DNA of 64,000 nucleotides from Enoplolaimus lenunculus (GCA_030248215.1 JASANG010002542.1:16672-80671); one strand, 5' to 3'. Shown: positions 42,689 through 54,646, counted from the stretch's first letter. The notes: generated by a model not told the origin, from the letters alone. Translations and numbers: made by a program.

Positions 42689-42905
42689 GCCTAAGCGTAA
42701 ATATAAGGGAAGCGTACATGAGCCAAACTTTGGACCAATTTCCAAACATAATACTTATGAGGTAGAATAAAATGCGAAGCATACAGTTGCAATATATATG
42801 ACTTCAAAATAAGTCGATGTATATTATATATTCGTCTCCGGAAGCATCGTCGACTCGTGCTCAACGAGCTCATCCGCTCCCTCGTTGAAAGTAAGTTTGC
42901 TCCTT

Positions 42906-43132
42906 CACTGTAAATTTCAGTGAGTTGATTTTAACTCAGAATCAGTTGAATCACTCAGTCTGAGATAGGACTATCAGAACTCAGGAATTTCGAGTTGATT
43001 CAATTCATTCTGAGTTAATTAATCAACTCACCCAGCGTCAACTCAACTCAGAGTGAGAATCAACTCAGCTCAGAGTGAGTTAATGTTTACTGATATTAAT
43101 TCAGAAATAACCTCATTGGAATTTTTACAGTG
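42906..43132. mobile_element. F4 palindromic MITE
   Basis: CACTGTAAATTTCAGTGAGT to TTGGAATTTTTACAGTG with an internal deletion near the right end. Confidence 0.83.
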
Positions 43133-43453
43133 TTTAGAAAATTTTCAACCTTGCTTGTAAGTCATTGCAAACACTTGTATGCTGTTCGTGAAAAAATGTT
43201 TAAGTCCTCCATCTCAAGGTGAGCTGGCTACGGGCGTTAGATAATTTGAAACAAAAACTGTTTGACGGAATAAATTGTTTATTTTTTGTAACAAATGTCA
43301 TTTTTGTTACTAAACAGTAGAATAAGAACTAAAATTTATATATTTTCTAAGCCACAGGGATCCTTGAATATAGAAAGTTATCACCTGTTTGTATGGTAAA
43401 TAGTGAACCGAATCGCAATATATTATTAGAGCAGAGATGTTAATATTCTTTTC

Positions 43454-43728
43454 GACCAATGTATACAACAGGGCTGTAACAGTAGTACAAGCATATTCCT
43501 AAACGTACGTTTAAGCCTAAGTGTAACAATGACCTTACACCTAAACCTAAGGCTTAACATAAGAATTAGCTTACTCCTGAGGCTAAGTCTAAACCTAATG
43601 TCTAAACGTAACAATGAGGTTATACATCTAAGTCTAAGCCTTAGCCATAGCCTAAGCAAAATCAGTCAATAGCTTAAGTTAACTCTATTGCAGTACCGCA
43701 GAAAAACGTTCCGCCCATGATCAATGTG
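43454..43728 (-). mobile_element. M1 MITE, decayed array
   Basis: ACCAATGTATACAACAGGGC to GTTCCGCCCATGATCAATG; degenerate CCTAAG units. Its left end is intermediate between M1 and M3. Confidence 0.7.
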
Positions 43729-43854
43729 TAGAAAAAGATTTTAAGCAAAAAGGTTCGGGTTCGTATCTGAGTCTACTTTTAGATGCCAGTTGTCAAAATT
43801 TAAGCAAAAATTTGCGAACCTCACCTTCAGATACTACCACATCGACAGAGAATG

Positions 43855-44070
43855 CGGGTGGCGTATTCCCTCCCGTCAAAAATTTTGTGTGATAAAATGG
43901 CAAAGTCCCTACCTTACAATTTTCGTCTCGAGCAAATTTTATTCAAAACTTTACCGTTTTAAACCTTAGAAAATTTTCGATGACCAAACGGTAAGATCCC
44001 TCTCGTATCATTTTTGCGTTTCATAACATTTATCAGCCCACCCCCCGTCAGAAAAATTTGGAACCGGTAT
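43855..44070. mobile_element. F8 long-subtype fragment
   Basis: GTGATAAAATGGCAAAGTCC, CTTACAATTTTCGTC and ATTTTTGCGTTTCATAACAT are the reverse of the 4169 and 52322 interiors. Confidence 0.6.
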
Positions 44071-44367
44071 CTGCCTTCAGAAGCATGACAGGTGGGGTGT
44101 TTGGAGATAAAATGCAACCCGTGAAATGGCACAAGTTGTGCCACACAATTTCAGCTAAAATGTATCATACTTTGTTCCAAATTTATACCAAATTGTTGCT
44201 GCTGTTTAGCGATTTTGTTTCATACGAAGCGTACGAATTATAGACTGAGAGCTTTCAATATTGAAATTTAGATGTGAAATGATCAGAAGAAGTCATGAGA
44301 AAGTCAAATATCCCAAAACATTTCAAAATCGATACGATAATTGAGAACATTGTTTGAAATAAAACGG

Positions 44368-44625
44368 CATACATAGCTAATTTTTGTAATTTAGTGCATA
44401 CATAGCTAATTTTTGTAATTTAGTGCATACATAGCTAATTTTTGTAATTTAGTGCATACATAGCTAATTTTTGTAATTTAGTGCATACATAGCTAATTTT
44501 TGTAATTTACGACATACATAGCTAATTTTTGTAATTTAGTGCATACATAGCTAATTTTTGTAATTTAGGTCATACATAGCTAATTTTTGTAATTTAGGGC
44601 ATACATAGCTAACTTCTGTAATTTT
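44368..44625 (+). repeat. 29-bp tandem array, about 9 units
   Basis: Unit GCATACATAGCTAATTTTTG plus TAATTTAGT; later units vary at GTGC/GGGC/GTC. Confidence 0.92.
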
Positions 44626-44745
44626 AGGACTTATCATAGTTTTGATCTTGTATTGGAGGTAACTGGTACCAGCACCACATTCAACTTCAACAATGCGTAA
44701 CTATTTTAAGTTTTCTGTAAGCTTAAAAACATACCTTACAAACAG

Positions 44746-44949
44746 GGTCCATGTAAAGATCAGGGGCGGAACGTTTTTCTGTGAGACTGCAATACAGTAA
44801 GCTTAAGCTTTAGACTAATTTTTTTTGCTTGGCTTAGGCTTAGGCTTCAGGCTTAGGAATATGTTCATTCTTACGCTTAGGCTTAGGCTTAGGCTTTGGC
44901 TTAGGAATATGCTTATAATACTGTTCCGTCCCTGTTCTTTACGTTGGCC
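44746..44949 (+). mobile_element. M1 MITE
   Basis: GGTCCATGTAAAGATCAGGG to CCTGTTCTTTACGTTGGCC; flanks ACAAACAG and GCAAACAG (8-bp target, one difference). Confidence 0.86.
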
Positions 44950-45364
44950 GCAAACAGTAACAATTAACAACGAGTGGGATAAACGAAATAGTAACACAGC
45001 GGGGGTTATGTTATCCTAAAATTACTGAAAATTTCTAATAAAGCAGGTCGTACTTGCTTTTCGACATTCTATTCTCGACTATTAAAGTGTTTTGACTTGA
45101 AGTTATATTTCCTCTCAAAATGAAATCTTGGCTTTACTACGCCTTCGGAAGTATAAAGGGTACGGCTGAATAATATTTTTACAGGCTTGAAACGCGAGAA
45201 AATAATACCGTCGGCAAAAACGCTGAGGTACAATGCTGTACAAGGCTAATTTATCAAAAAAAAGCAACTGCGCTGCAGGAACAATTTTAAGTCATTTTAT
45301 AGTAATTAAACCAAGGCTCCAAGTGGTATCTCAAGTGCCCAGCCGTGAAGGTTCATAAGTCCAA

Positions 45365-45426
45365 TGGCCCATGTATAGAACGGGCAGAAATAAGCATATT
45401 CCTAAGACTAAGCCTAAGCCTAATTT
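45365..45426 (-). mobile_element. M3 fragment
   Basis: GGCCCATGTATAGAACGGGC followed by a short CCTAAG array, then unrelated sequence. Similar solo M3 ends occur at 47431-47484 and, decayed, near 14440-14585. Confidence 0.5.
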
Positions 45427-45858
45427 TGGACGAGTTTTTTTGAAGCCAGCCCCCCACAAATCTAAATACATTGCAACGTCGCTGAAACCAGGGGTGAGAC
45501 TAGAATTACAGAACTGAGACGAGGGCATACCGGTGTCATATAATCTGGTTAAGGAATTGTGAACCAGGTGGGTATGTATGTCAGAAAACTTAGATCAAAA
45601 TTATTCCAGTTCGGCACCTGTTAACAATTTGGAAACAGGGGTGCGGTAGTTTAGCCCCCCTTCTCGTCTTTAGTGGTACCCATCTGGCATTTGTTTTCAC
45701 GGTTCAAAGATCAGCGGGGGTCGCTATTTAGGCCAGGTAATTGTGGTAAAACTGAACATTGCGGATAAATTATTATTTTACGCGAAGTGTGGCTAAATGC
45801 CTGGCATATGAAAGACTGCGAGTGATGTAGAATTAGTACTGCGATGTTAGGAAAAATG

Positions 45859-46160
45859 GGCCCATGTAAAGATCAGGAGCGGAGCATTTTTCTGTAAGAC
45901 TGAAAAAAGTACGCTTAAGCTTTAGACGAATTTTTTGTTTGGCTTAGGCTTAGGATTATGCTCATTCTTACGCTTAGGCTTAGGCTTAGGCTTAGGCTTA
46001 GGATTATGCTCATTCTTACGCTTAGGCTTAGGCTTAGGATTATGCTCATTCTTACGCTTAGGCTTAGGCTTAGGATTATGCTCATTCTTACGCTTAGGCT
46101 TAGGCTTAGGCTTAGGAATATGCTCATAATACTGTTCCGCCTCTGTTCTTTACATTGGCC
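45859..46160 (+). mobile_element. M1 MITE with four spacer units
   Basis: GGCCCATGTAAAGATCAGGA to CTGTTCTTTACATTGGCC. Array of TTAGGC runs separated by GATTATGCTCATTCTTACGC. Flanks GAAAAATG and GGAAAATG differ at one base. Confidence 0.87.
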
Positions 46161-46525
46161 GGAAAATGGTACGCTCAAAAAAGGCATACACGATGTCGGT
46201 CAGGTCTCGAACAAAATCAGGAAACTTTAAGTATGCCTAAGTGTGAAGTTACGATTAAAGTAAGCCTAAAAGCCTAAACCTAAGCCTAAATGAACGCTTA
46301 AAGTCAACGGATTTGTTCGGAATCTGTTATATATGGCTGTATATAAGAAAAACAGGATATAATAGACTTACTGGATGCGTTAAAATGCCATATTGCAGTT
46401 ACTGCGTTTAGATAAAAATACTATACAGCAAGTGAAAATACCATATGTTACTGTCGGAATAAAAATATCATATGGTTTGTAAGCAATCAAATCATGCTTG
46501 TCCGGTATCTGCACATGCAATTATA

Positions 46526-46779
46526 CACTGACAATTTTTCAGTGAGTTGATTTTAACTCAGGTTGAGTTGAATCGCTCAGTCTGAGTTAAGACTGTCAGA
46601 ACTCAGAATTTTGGATTGATACAATTCATTGTGACTTAATTAATCAACTCACCCAGAGTCAACTCAACTCAGTGTGACAATCAACTCAACTCAGAGTGAG
46701 TTAATGTTTACTGATATTAATTAAGAAATAACCAACTCGCTAGCTGAATTGATTATTCAACTCATTGCAATTTACAGTG
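46526..46779. mobile_element. F4 palindromic MITE
   Basis: CACTGACAATTTTTCAGTGA to TTGCAATTTACAGTG. It is followed at once by an F6 right-end fragment (46780-46853). Confidence 0.82.
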
Positions 46780-46974
46780 GACACAGTCTTATTGATTGGG
46801 ACTCAAAATTGGGACACCCCTTACCACCTCTTATTCGGGTTACTACAGTACACATGCTACGCCTCTATTTTGATGTGATAGCTAAAAAGTTTAGAATGTT
46901 TCATTTCAAACTCTCGTGCAATTATATCATCAGAACGTAATAACAAGCCAAATATTCAAAGTAAAGACTAAAAT

Positions 46975-47098
46975 AATCACAGAACGTTTTTGAACAACAA
47001 CCAAACGCTGCCCAGCTTAAATTTATCAGCTTCATCTCAATTACTAAGCAACCGGTACGATTACGAACATTTAGTACGCATGTTGATAATTCCGGTAA
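46975..47098 (+). CDS. possible exon, unrecognised
   Basis: Acceptor-like AATAATCACAG and donor-like TTCCG|GTAAAT frame a stretch reading NVFEQQPNAAQLKFISFISI. All three + frames and one - frame are open over most of it, so coding status and frame are unclear. Confidence 0.2.
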
Positions 47099-47523
47099 AT
47101 CAGACAAAACCTGTCACCATAGAAGATAACTTAAATTTTGGTAATGGTGCCTATGAGCCTAATTACCCTATACAAAACTTTAGTGGTACTCAACCCTATT
47201 TTCGAGCTCATTCTAGAAACTTCGACTTTTTGTTGGAATTAACAACAAGCATTTTGGGTCAGGGGGGTGGAAATAGGGGGCTCAGGTAGCAAGTTGTTGC
47301 TTCAAAAGCGCAAGCGAGGCTGTGCTTAGGCTTTAGCTTAGGATTAGAATCTGCAGCGGATTAAAAATTGCTGACGGGGATGCGACCTGGCAAAATGTGT
47401 GAAACTCAATTGTTATTGGATGGTACATAATATGGGCCCTTGTATAGAACAGGGCCGGATCATTTTCCGGCGGGGCTAAACATAATGTAATGTAGAAAAA
47501 CGATACGGTAGGCGGAGACCTTG

Positions 47524-47700
47524 CAGTGGCGGTTCCAGGATCTCAAAATGGGGGGTCCAAAATTTCACAGGTAATAAACTTACTTTTAACCCACATTCAA
47601 ACCACGAACTATTGTCACAAAATTGCTGTATAATTTTTGTCGAGATGATGTTGGGGGGGGGGGGGGGCGACCGGGGTGGCCCCCCATTGATCCACCATTG
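47524..47700. mobile_element. F8 MITE, short subtype, perfect 8-bp target duplication
   Basis: CAGTGGCGGTTCCAGGATCT to CATTGATCCACCATTG, with AGACCTTG directly before and after. It sits inside an older F8 long-subtype-like stretch. Confidence 0.88.
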
Positions 47701-47820
47701 AGACCTTGTCATTTTATCGCAAAAACCTTTTGTCGCTAGTGCTTAGGATTATGCTTGTAGGCTTACACTTAAACGCTTAGACTTATGTTTAGGCTTAGGC
47801 TTAGTGAATATGCCCAAATG

Positions 47821-48068
47821 CTCACTATAAATTCCGAAGAGTTGATGAATCAACTCCGAAAGCAAATTAGTCATTTCTGGTTATTTCTGAGTTAAAAACG
47901 GTAAACATTAACTCGCTCTAATAAGTTGGTTTAATTTCGAGCGAGTTCATTAATTAACTCCGAATGAGTTCATTCAATTTAGAATTCTGCGTTCTGAACG
48001 ATTTGATTCAGAGCTCAGACTTCTGAGTGGATTCAGCTAATTCTGAGTTAAAATCAACTCACTTGAAT
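47821..48068. mobile_element. F4 MITE, diverged
   Basis: CACTATAAATTCCGAAGAGT to AACTCACTTGAATTTTTGGTG; the same GAGTTGA interior in reverse order. Confidence 0.7.
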
Positions 48069-48069
48069 T

Positions 48070-48452
48070 TTTGGTGACATTGGCCAGTATATAATCATAA
48101 TTTAAATCGCATATATGTTTGAAATTGTCAATCAGTGGAAAAATCTCATATCCACGCTTAGTGATTTGAGTAACTAAATTTAGCAATGATAAATAGCAAA
48201 AACAAAACACCAAAACCCTTTTAAGCTTATAGAGTAACTCGTATTCGCATAGATGCCGAGTTGCTAGGTAAAATGGATTTTAGTTCCAATGGTAAAATTA
48301 CAATAAAGTATAGTTTCAGTTGAAATACGACCATTGTTTGATGTAAACCGAAATGCACCGATGGAACTTTTCACCGGCACAGAGTCGGCACTGGAAAACG
48401 GTTAAAATATTGGTTCTTAAAATAGGATTATTTTACAGGTAATGATAGTTGT
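48070..48452. other. unique non-coding stretch
   Basis: No repeat family or convincing reading frame seen. The same holds for 44950-45360, 51520-51890, 53360-53820, 54890-55260, 57905-58395 and 58640-58980. Confidence 0.4.
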
Positions 48453-48454
48453 AT

Positions 48455-48880
48455 CGGCCCATGTATAGAACAGGGCCGGATCGTTTTCTAGAGGGGCTAT
48501 AATGGAGTTAGCTTATGCTTTAGACTGATTTTGTTTGCTTAGGCTTAGGCTTAGGGATAGGCTCATCCATACGCTTAGGCTTAGGCTTAGGCTTAGGCTT
48601 AGGAATAGGCACATCCATACGCTTAGGCTTAGGCTTAGGCTTAGGAATAGGCTCATCCATACGCTTAGGCTTAGGAATAGGCTCATCCATACGCTTAGGC
48701 TTAGGCTTAGGCTTAGGAATACGCTCATCCATACGCTTAGGCTTAGGCTTAGGCTTAGGAATAGGCTCATCCATACGCTTAGGCTTAGGCTTAGGCTTAG
48801 GAATAGGCACATTCATACGCTTAGGCTTAGGCTTAGGCTTAGGAATAGGCTTATCCATACGCTTAGGCTTAGGCTTAGGC
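48455..48880 (+). mobile_element. M3 MITE with long TTAGGC/ATAGGCTCATCCATACGC array, right end lost
   Basis: Left end GGCCCATGTATAGAACAGGG followed by GTTTTCTAGAGGGGCT and then nine units of (TTAGGC)1-4 plus a spacer like TTAGGAATAGGCTCATCC. The array stops abruptly near 48880 without the right end. The repeat leaves several reading frames open, but these are not genes. Confidence 0.85.
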
Positions 48881-49078
48881 TGTTCTATCAATCAGATTAC
48901 TAAAAGACAGAACGCATAGGAAGAGGCCGGGGGTGCCAAGGCCCTTTATGCTTGGTTTCTACAAGTGGAATAATCATTGTAGATGTCCATTTCGATATGA
49001 ATAAAGTATTTCGTATATATTTTTACGAGAAAACGTAAACATTGCGAAACTGTGAATGTCTTAAATTTTAAATAATGA

Positions 49079-49329
49079 CACTGTAAATCCCAGTGAGTTG
49101 ATTTTAACTCAGAATGAGTTGAATCACTCAATCTGAGTTAGGATTTTCAGAACTCACAATTCTGCGTTAGTAAAGCTTACTCTGATTTCATTATTCGACG
49201 TACCCGGAATCAACTGAACTCAGAGCGTGAATTAATTCAACTCAAAGTGAGTTGATGTTTACTACATTAATTCAGAGATAACCAACTCTCTAGCTGAGTT
49301 GATTAATCAACTCATTGGAATTTACAGTG
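49079..49329. mobile_element. F4 palindromic MITE followed by a second partial F4
   Basis: CACTGTAAATCCCAGTGAGT to TTGGAATTTACAGTG; 49330-49500 is a diverged partial copy. Confidence 0.83.
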
Positions 49330-49502
49330 CAGTGAGCTGTGATTAATTAACTCAGAGAACGAATTAATCATTTCTGGTTATGTCTGAGTTTGATCAACAC
49401 GAAACATTAACGTACTCTGAGGTTACTTAACTCTGGGTGAGTTGCGTGTAATTAACTCAGGACGAGTTCAATTAATTCCGAATTCTGAGTTATAAAAATC
49501 TG

Positions 49503-49821
49503 GATTGGTGGTGCGTCCCGGTTCGAACAATTAAATTTGATTGGTGGTGCGGTCCATTTGAACCATTAAATAAAGATTAGGGGTGCGGCCCTTTTCGAAC
49601 AATTAAATCTGAATTGAGTGTGTGACCCCTTTCGATCAATTGAACTTGAATTGCCGATGCAGCTCCGTTGGATCAATTAAACCTGAATTGGGATGTAATC
49701 CCGTTCGAACAATTAAATTTGAATGGGGAGTGGCACCCCCTTCGAACCATTAAATATAGATTATTGGAGGTGCGACCCCTTTCGATTCATCCGGATTATG
49801 AGTGCAGGCCCCCTTTCGAAC
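49503..49821 (+). repeat. diverged 37-bp tandem array, about 9 units
   Basis: Units resemble GATTGGTGGTGCGGTCCCTT plus TCGAACAATTAAATTT with many differences, so this array is old compared with the 28- and 33-bp arrays. Confidence 0.8.
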
Positions 49822-49885
49822 TTTTCTCAATACGCCCTTGATTTCACAGGACTATAGTTCAACTAAAAGTATACCAAAAGCGTGA

Positions 49886-50146
49886 AAGCGTATCTCATCT
49901 GAAAAAACACTCTACTGGAAACAGAATTTGTTTCCATGCCAACGTGAGTGTTTGGTAAACTTCCAAGACGACGAAATCAAAAACAAACGGTTTGTTCGTT
50001 ATAAATTTTCAGAATTGGACCGTTTACTGAGAGAAGATATCAGGAAAGTTGGCTGTACACAGCAAAAAATATCAACCCAAATTCAGAAAAATCACAGCAA
50101 AAAATGGTTAGAAAATTTAGTAAACTTTTTGGGCCAATGTAAATAA
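49886..50146 (+). CDS. unassigned reading frame ending in an M1 MITE
   Basis: An open frame reads KRISSEKTLYWKQNLFPCQR and continues through LDRLLREDIRKVGC to LVNFL. The M1 element at 50132 is inserted at the end of the frame. Before the insertion the frame would have ended LVNFL then TAA; the element replaces the stop with GQCK and a new TAA. No start or splice partner is clear. Confidence 0.25.
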   Translation, partial: KRISSEKTLYWKQNLFPCQRECLVNFQDDEIKNKRFVRYKFSELDRLLREDIRKVGCTQQKISTQIQKNHSKKWLENLVNFLGQCK

Positions 50147-50420
50147 CAGTGGCGGAACAGTATTAAGGATATTCCTAAGCCTAAGCCTAAGCGTAAGAAT
50201 GAGCATATTCCTAAGCCTAAGCCTAAGCGTAAGAATGAGCATATTCCTAAGCCTAAGCCTAAGCGTAAGAATGAGCATATTCCTAAGCCTAAGCCTAAGC
50301 GTAAGAATGAGCATATTCCTAAGCCTAAGCCTAAGCCAAGCAAAAAAATTAGTCTAAAGCTTAAGCTTACTCTACTGCAGTCCCAAACAAAAACGTTCCG
50401 TCCTGATCTTTACATGGGTC
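50132..50420 (-). mobile_element. M1 MITE with perfect 8-bp target duplication
   Basis: GGCCAATGTAAATAACAGTG to CTGATCTTTACATGGGTC. ACTTTTTG lies at 50124-50131 and 50421-50428. Five regular array units with AGAATGAGCATATTCCTAAG. Inserted at the end of the frame at 49886. Confidence 0.9.
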
Positions 50421-50433
50421 ACTTTTTGTAAAA

Positions 50434-50600
50434 ATGTATAGATCAAAAACGGAACGTTTTTCCACGGGACTGCAGTAGATTGTCTTTAGGCTTTTGACTA
50501 TTTTTTTGCGTAGGCTTAGGTATAAGCTTATCGTTACGTTTTAGGTTTAGGTTTAGGAATATGCTTTATACTGCTATCACGGTCCTGTTGTGTACATTGG
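50434..50600 (+). mobile_element. decayed M1 MITE
   Basis: GTATAGATCAAAAACGGAACG to CCTGTTGTGTACATTGGC; little array left. It lies directly after the previous element. Confidence 0.65.
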
Positions 50601-50948
50601 CACAAAAACGGTATCTGGGCACAGCCAGAATTTCGTTTCGAATGACGAAGTCCACTCCTATTAAGTTCCGGTCAAATTTGAGGAATTTTGTAAAATTCAA
50701 TTGTTTTGAAAAGTAAGTTTTTCTAAAACACTGAAGATTTCCAAATTCTACGCGCTGTTTTGCTTGCGATTTCACAAACAATTATGTGACCAGAAATTTT
50801 TGTCACAGTTTGGCCGAAAAACTTTTGCGTTTGAAAACAAATTTGACGTGTGAAACTATTCCGTTTTCACAAAGAATTCATTTCTAATTTGATTTAAAAT
50901 ATTTTTAGCGATAATTGAGTATTTAAGAATAACTCTGTAAGACATGCG

Positions 50949-50952
<4 letters not shown>

Positions 50953-51010
<58 letters not shown>

Positions 51011-51033
51011 CATATATAGATAGATAGATAGAT
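50953..51033. repeat. (TA)n microsatellite with short GATA run
   Basis: About 24 TA repeats, then TAGATAGATAGATAGATTAA. Other TA-rich tracts lie at 28690-28740 and 33445-33602. Confidence 0.95.
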
Positions 51034-51363
51034 TAATATATTATATAGTAAATGTTTAAAATCATATTTTTATTTTACAGTTGAAAGGATTTTTAAACTC
51101 ACTAAATTACGATATATAAGCAAAAAATTCGTAGAATATTAGACAGGCGTGTGAGACAACAATACTTATTGGAAATAAGGTGTGAAAGATGCTGTGAACT
51201 GTACTAAACTCAGCGTGATTTAGCGAAATTTTTGCTATATTTTTAATTTTCATATCTTCTGGCATTCAACTATAGTGCACAACTGGATCACCAATTAAGC
51301 GACTACATAAATTAAAATTTGATAGCTAAACACGGAAACAAGACAGAATTCTGTGAAAATATT

Positions 51364-51518
51364 TGGCCCATATAAAGATCAGGAGCGCAACGTTTTTCTG
51401 TGGGACTAGAAAAGAGTAAGCTTAAGCTTTAGACTATTTTTTGCTTGGCTTAGGCTTAGGCATAGGCTTAGGTTAGGAATATTTAGTTATAATACTGTTC
51501 CGCCCCTGTTTCTTTTAT
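51364..51518 (+). mobile_element. M1 MITE, minimal array, right end short
   Basis: GGCCCATATAAAGATCAGGA to CCGCCCCTGTTTCTTTT; carries only a few TTAGGC units. Confidence 0.75.
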
Positions 51519-51897
51519 TATAGTAGAAAATTTTAGGAAAATTATTGGAAAAGTTCGTAAAATTATGTGTTTGAGTGAATTCAACGATGCACAAAGTCGT
51601 TGTTTTTTCTCTTGCTTACGCCATAAACTTTCCGCTAAAATTTTGGCGCAATGCAATAGCGTACAGGGTACAGATGTCATAAAACACGTCTGTATTCACT
51701 GAAGAATGATCTTTGCCTTAAAATTTATTTAAACAACTTGTTATTCGAATTGGTTTGTTTACAAAATACGGTTATTTATGACTTGTACCAAACATAAACG
51801 TTTACTTACGCAAGTTCTTAATGTTATGGCAAAACTTGTAAATTTTATGCCAAATTTCCCATACGGCTTCAAGTTGAAGCTTTGTTTCTACCACTAC

Positions 51898-52080
51898 CTA
51901 CAGTGTAAATTCCATTGACTTGATTTTAACTCAGAATGAGTTGAAACTCCTCAGCTAGAGTTCAAAATTCTGAATGGACAGAACTTAGTCTGAGCTATCA
52001 ACTAACTCGGTATTAAATCAGATCAGAGTAGGTTATTATTTGTTGTTCAGAAATAACCAAAAATAACTAATTTCCTCTCT
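51898..52080. mobile_element. F4 MITE, right end lost
   Basis: CTACAGTGTAAATTCCATTG start, ending at AATAACTAATTTCCTCTC. Confidence 0.65.
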
Positions 52081-52321
52081 GTGGTCAAGGGTTCCCCAAT
52101 ACGGCTTACAATCTTCCAAATCAAAGCTTCGTCTGGCAACGTGAGCTTGTACGGGATGCCCTTGCTCCTAATGTTATCACCAAAATTTCTGTGCAGCCCG
52201 AAACCTCACACATTTCCTCAAAAATGTGATCCCAGATATTATCCCCATAAATTCCAATTAAGTTTCAGAGGCGCTGGGTGCAGTGACATCTGTACAAAAT
52301 GTTTTTATATGTTGTGGTGGC

Positions 52322-52648
52322 CAGCGGCGGATCCTAGAATTTCTTGCGGGGGGGGGGGCGGGATGGAAATGTTATGGAACGCAAAAATTGTAAGGTAGAA
52401 ACCTTATCATTTTATCATCAAAAAGTTTCCTGAGGTGGACAAACAGTAAGGTAGGGACCTTATTATTTATCACAAAACATTTCTGAGAAGGAAAAATTGT
52501 AAGGTAGGATTCTGATCATTTTATCATTCAAAAAGTTTCCTGAGGTGGACAAACAGTAAGGTAGGGACCTTATTATTTATCACCAAAAAATTCTAATGGG
52601 GGGCGTACGACCACCCCCCGTCCCCCCTCTGGATGCGCTAGTGGTAGT
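52322..52648. mobile_element. F8 MITE, long subtype
   Basis: CAGCGGCGGATCCTAGAATT to CTCTGGATGCGCTAGTGG. The interior holds two copies of AAGTTTCCTGAGGTGGACAA. Confidence 0.75.
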
Positions 52649-52787
52649 GACCACAGGGACCAACGGCTGGGCACAAATCTCGTTCTGTTAAAATTACTTT
52701 ATTTCACCAGTTATAAAATAGACATATTAAAACGTGTCATTGGCGTTTCAGTTTTACACAGTTTGCTAGTTCGACTATACATACAAA

Positions 52788-53356
52788 ATAAATTTTGAAA
52801 TTGAAAGACTCCGACTTTTTCAAATTTTCAAGACAAATATTTGGTATTTCATACATTAATAGTCTTAAACAATTCAGAATTTTGTGTCTGAAATGGTTAA
52901 AACATAAATGTTTTAATAAATACTGATGCTAATTGATAAAGACATTAATTTTGTGCCTTTCAAGAAATAGCTGTCTTATATTAAAAACTAATTTTTTTAT
53001 TTATCAGCATGTCAAAAAGTTGTTCCGTTGTGCTCTTATTGGACGTATCTTTTGTACAATTAAAATATTTCATTCAGCTTTAGCCCCCAATTTTGAAGTG
53101 GTTACCCTGGAAAGTCTTTGTCTTGTATTTCAGACATATTTGTCTTATATTTCAAAGACATTTGTTCTAATCGTTCCTAAAACAAAGTCTTAAATTTAAA
53201 ACTTTTAAGTCTGTAAACTTTATATCCGTATTTCTGAAAAATTTACGAAATGAAAGTCTGGATTTCAACACATATATGACTGGAGTCCGTATTGAGACAT
53301 AATTGTCTTAAATTTTCGGCAATATTTCTTGAATATAAGACAATTTATTTTAAGTA
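52788..53356. mobile_element. AT-rich 0.6-kb element, copy 1
   Basis: Starts AAATAAATTTTGAAATTG and ends CAATTTATTTT. Rich in CAAGAAAT, TGTCTTATATTTC and AGACA motifs. It aligns with the reverse complement of 61438-62046. Confidence 0.65.
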
Positions 53357-53824
53357 CTTTTTTCTGTTTTTTGAATTCGAACCCAAGTGCGGGTTTTTTT
53401 TATAAAAATTGCTAAAAAATTTTTTGTCTACCGGCCCACATCAAACAAAAGCGCATTATATCTTAACTTCCGATATTGAATTTATTTATTTTAAAAATAC
53501 CCACATATATGTTTCAATCTAAAGTGCAGCACACGTGTCAATATTTGACTTTGAGAAATAAAGTAAACAAGATAATTTTTTAACTTAATTTTTTAGCTCA
53601 TTGCATTATCATTGAAGCTTATTGGGTTACTTTAATGTTAGTCGTGGCATGGTCAGGCCACAAGGTAGCGTTGACAAAATGCATTCAGGGGTCAAAGATG
53701 CCGCACCTGGAGGTCAATAAAATTGTTACACAACTGAAACCGGACGTAATATCAAGTAGGGTGGTTAAAATGATAGAAAATGAACTAAGACTTTCAAAAA
53801 CTTAAACGGTTTTATCAAAAAATA

Positions 53825-54026
53825 GCCATTGTAACAAACATGGACGGAACAATATTATAAGCATATTCCTAGGCCTAAGCCTATGCCTAAGCATAAGCGT
53901 AAGAATGATCGTATTCCTAAGCCTAAGCCTAAGCCTAAAGCCTAAGCCAAGCAAAAATATTAATCTAAAGCTGAAGCTTACTCTATTGCAGTCCCACAGA
54001 AAAACGTTCCGCCCCTGACGTGGGCC
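53825..54026 (-). mobile_element. M1 MITE
   Basis: GCCATTGTAACAAACATGGA to GTTCCGCCCCTGACGTGGGCC with a CCTAAG array and ATCTAAAGCTGAAGC. Confidence 0.78.
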
Positions 54027-54103
54027 AAAAGTTTCAACTGTGAGTTCGTTTTTTAACGACTCGAATTGTATAAAAATACATAAAATTTCAATATCAAGCT
54101 TTG

Positions 54104-54299
54104 GGCCCATGTTACTTTAAGGGGCGTCCAGGTTTCTGGTGGGTCCATAAAAGAGTAGTTTTAGATTCTAGGTTACATTTTTTTGCAACGCTTAGGCTTA
54201 GACTTAGGCTTAGGCTTAGGAACACGTTTTTGCAACGCTTAGGCTTATGCTTAGGAATACGCTTAATCTACTGTTACGCCTCTTAAAGTAGCATTGTCC
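54104..54299 (+). mobile_element. M2 MITE
   Basis: GGCCCATGTTACTTTAAGGG to CTCTTAAAGTAGCATTG with two array units. Confidence 0.82.
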
Positions 54300-54315
54300 A
54301 AGGCTTGCCTATAAG

Positions 54316-54488
54316 CAGTGGCGGATCCAGGATCTGAAAATGGGGGGGGGGGCAAAATTTCACAGGTAATAAACTTATTTTTACCCAATCACAAACCACG
54401 AACTATTGCCATAAAATTGCTATATAATTTTTGTCGAGATTTTGTTGGGGGGAACCATGGCCGGGGTGCCCCCATGGATCCGCCATTG
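54316..54488. mobile_element. F8 MITE, short subtype
   Basis: CAGTGGCGGATCCAGGATCT to CATGGATCCGCCATTG; flanks CCTATAAG and CATATAAG (8-bp target, one difference). Confidence 0.87.
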
Positions 54489-54646
54489 CATATAAGCAAA
54501 AATTCTACCACAACTGGAGCCGAAGGTTGATATTTCTCAATAACTTAAGCCGAAATCTCAATCGTTGCTTGTAATACTTCAGGTTAAATAATTAGTAAGA
54601 AAATAAGAAAATACCAGATATGTAAAAAGTTTCTTAAAATTTACTA

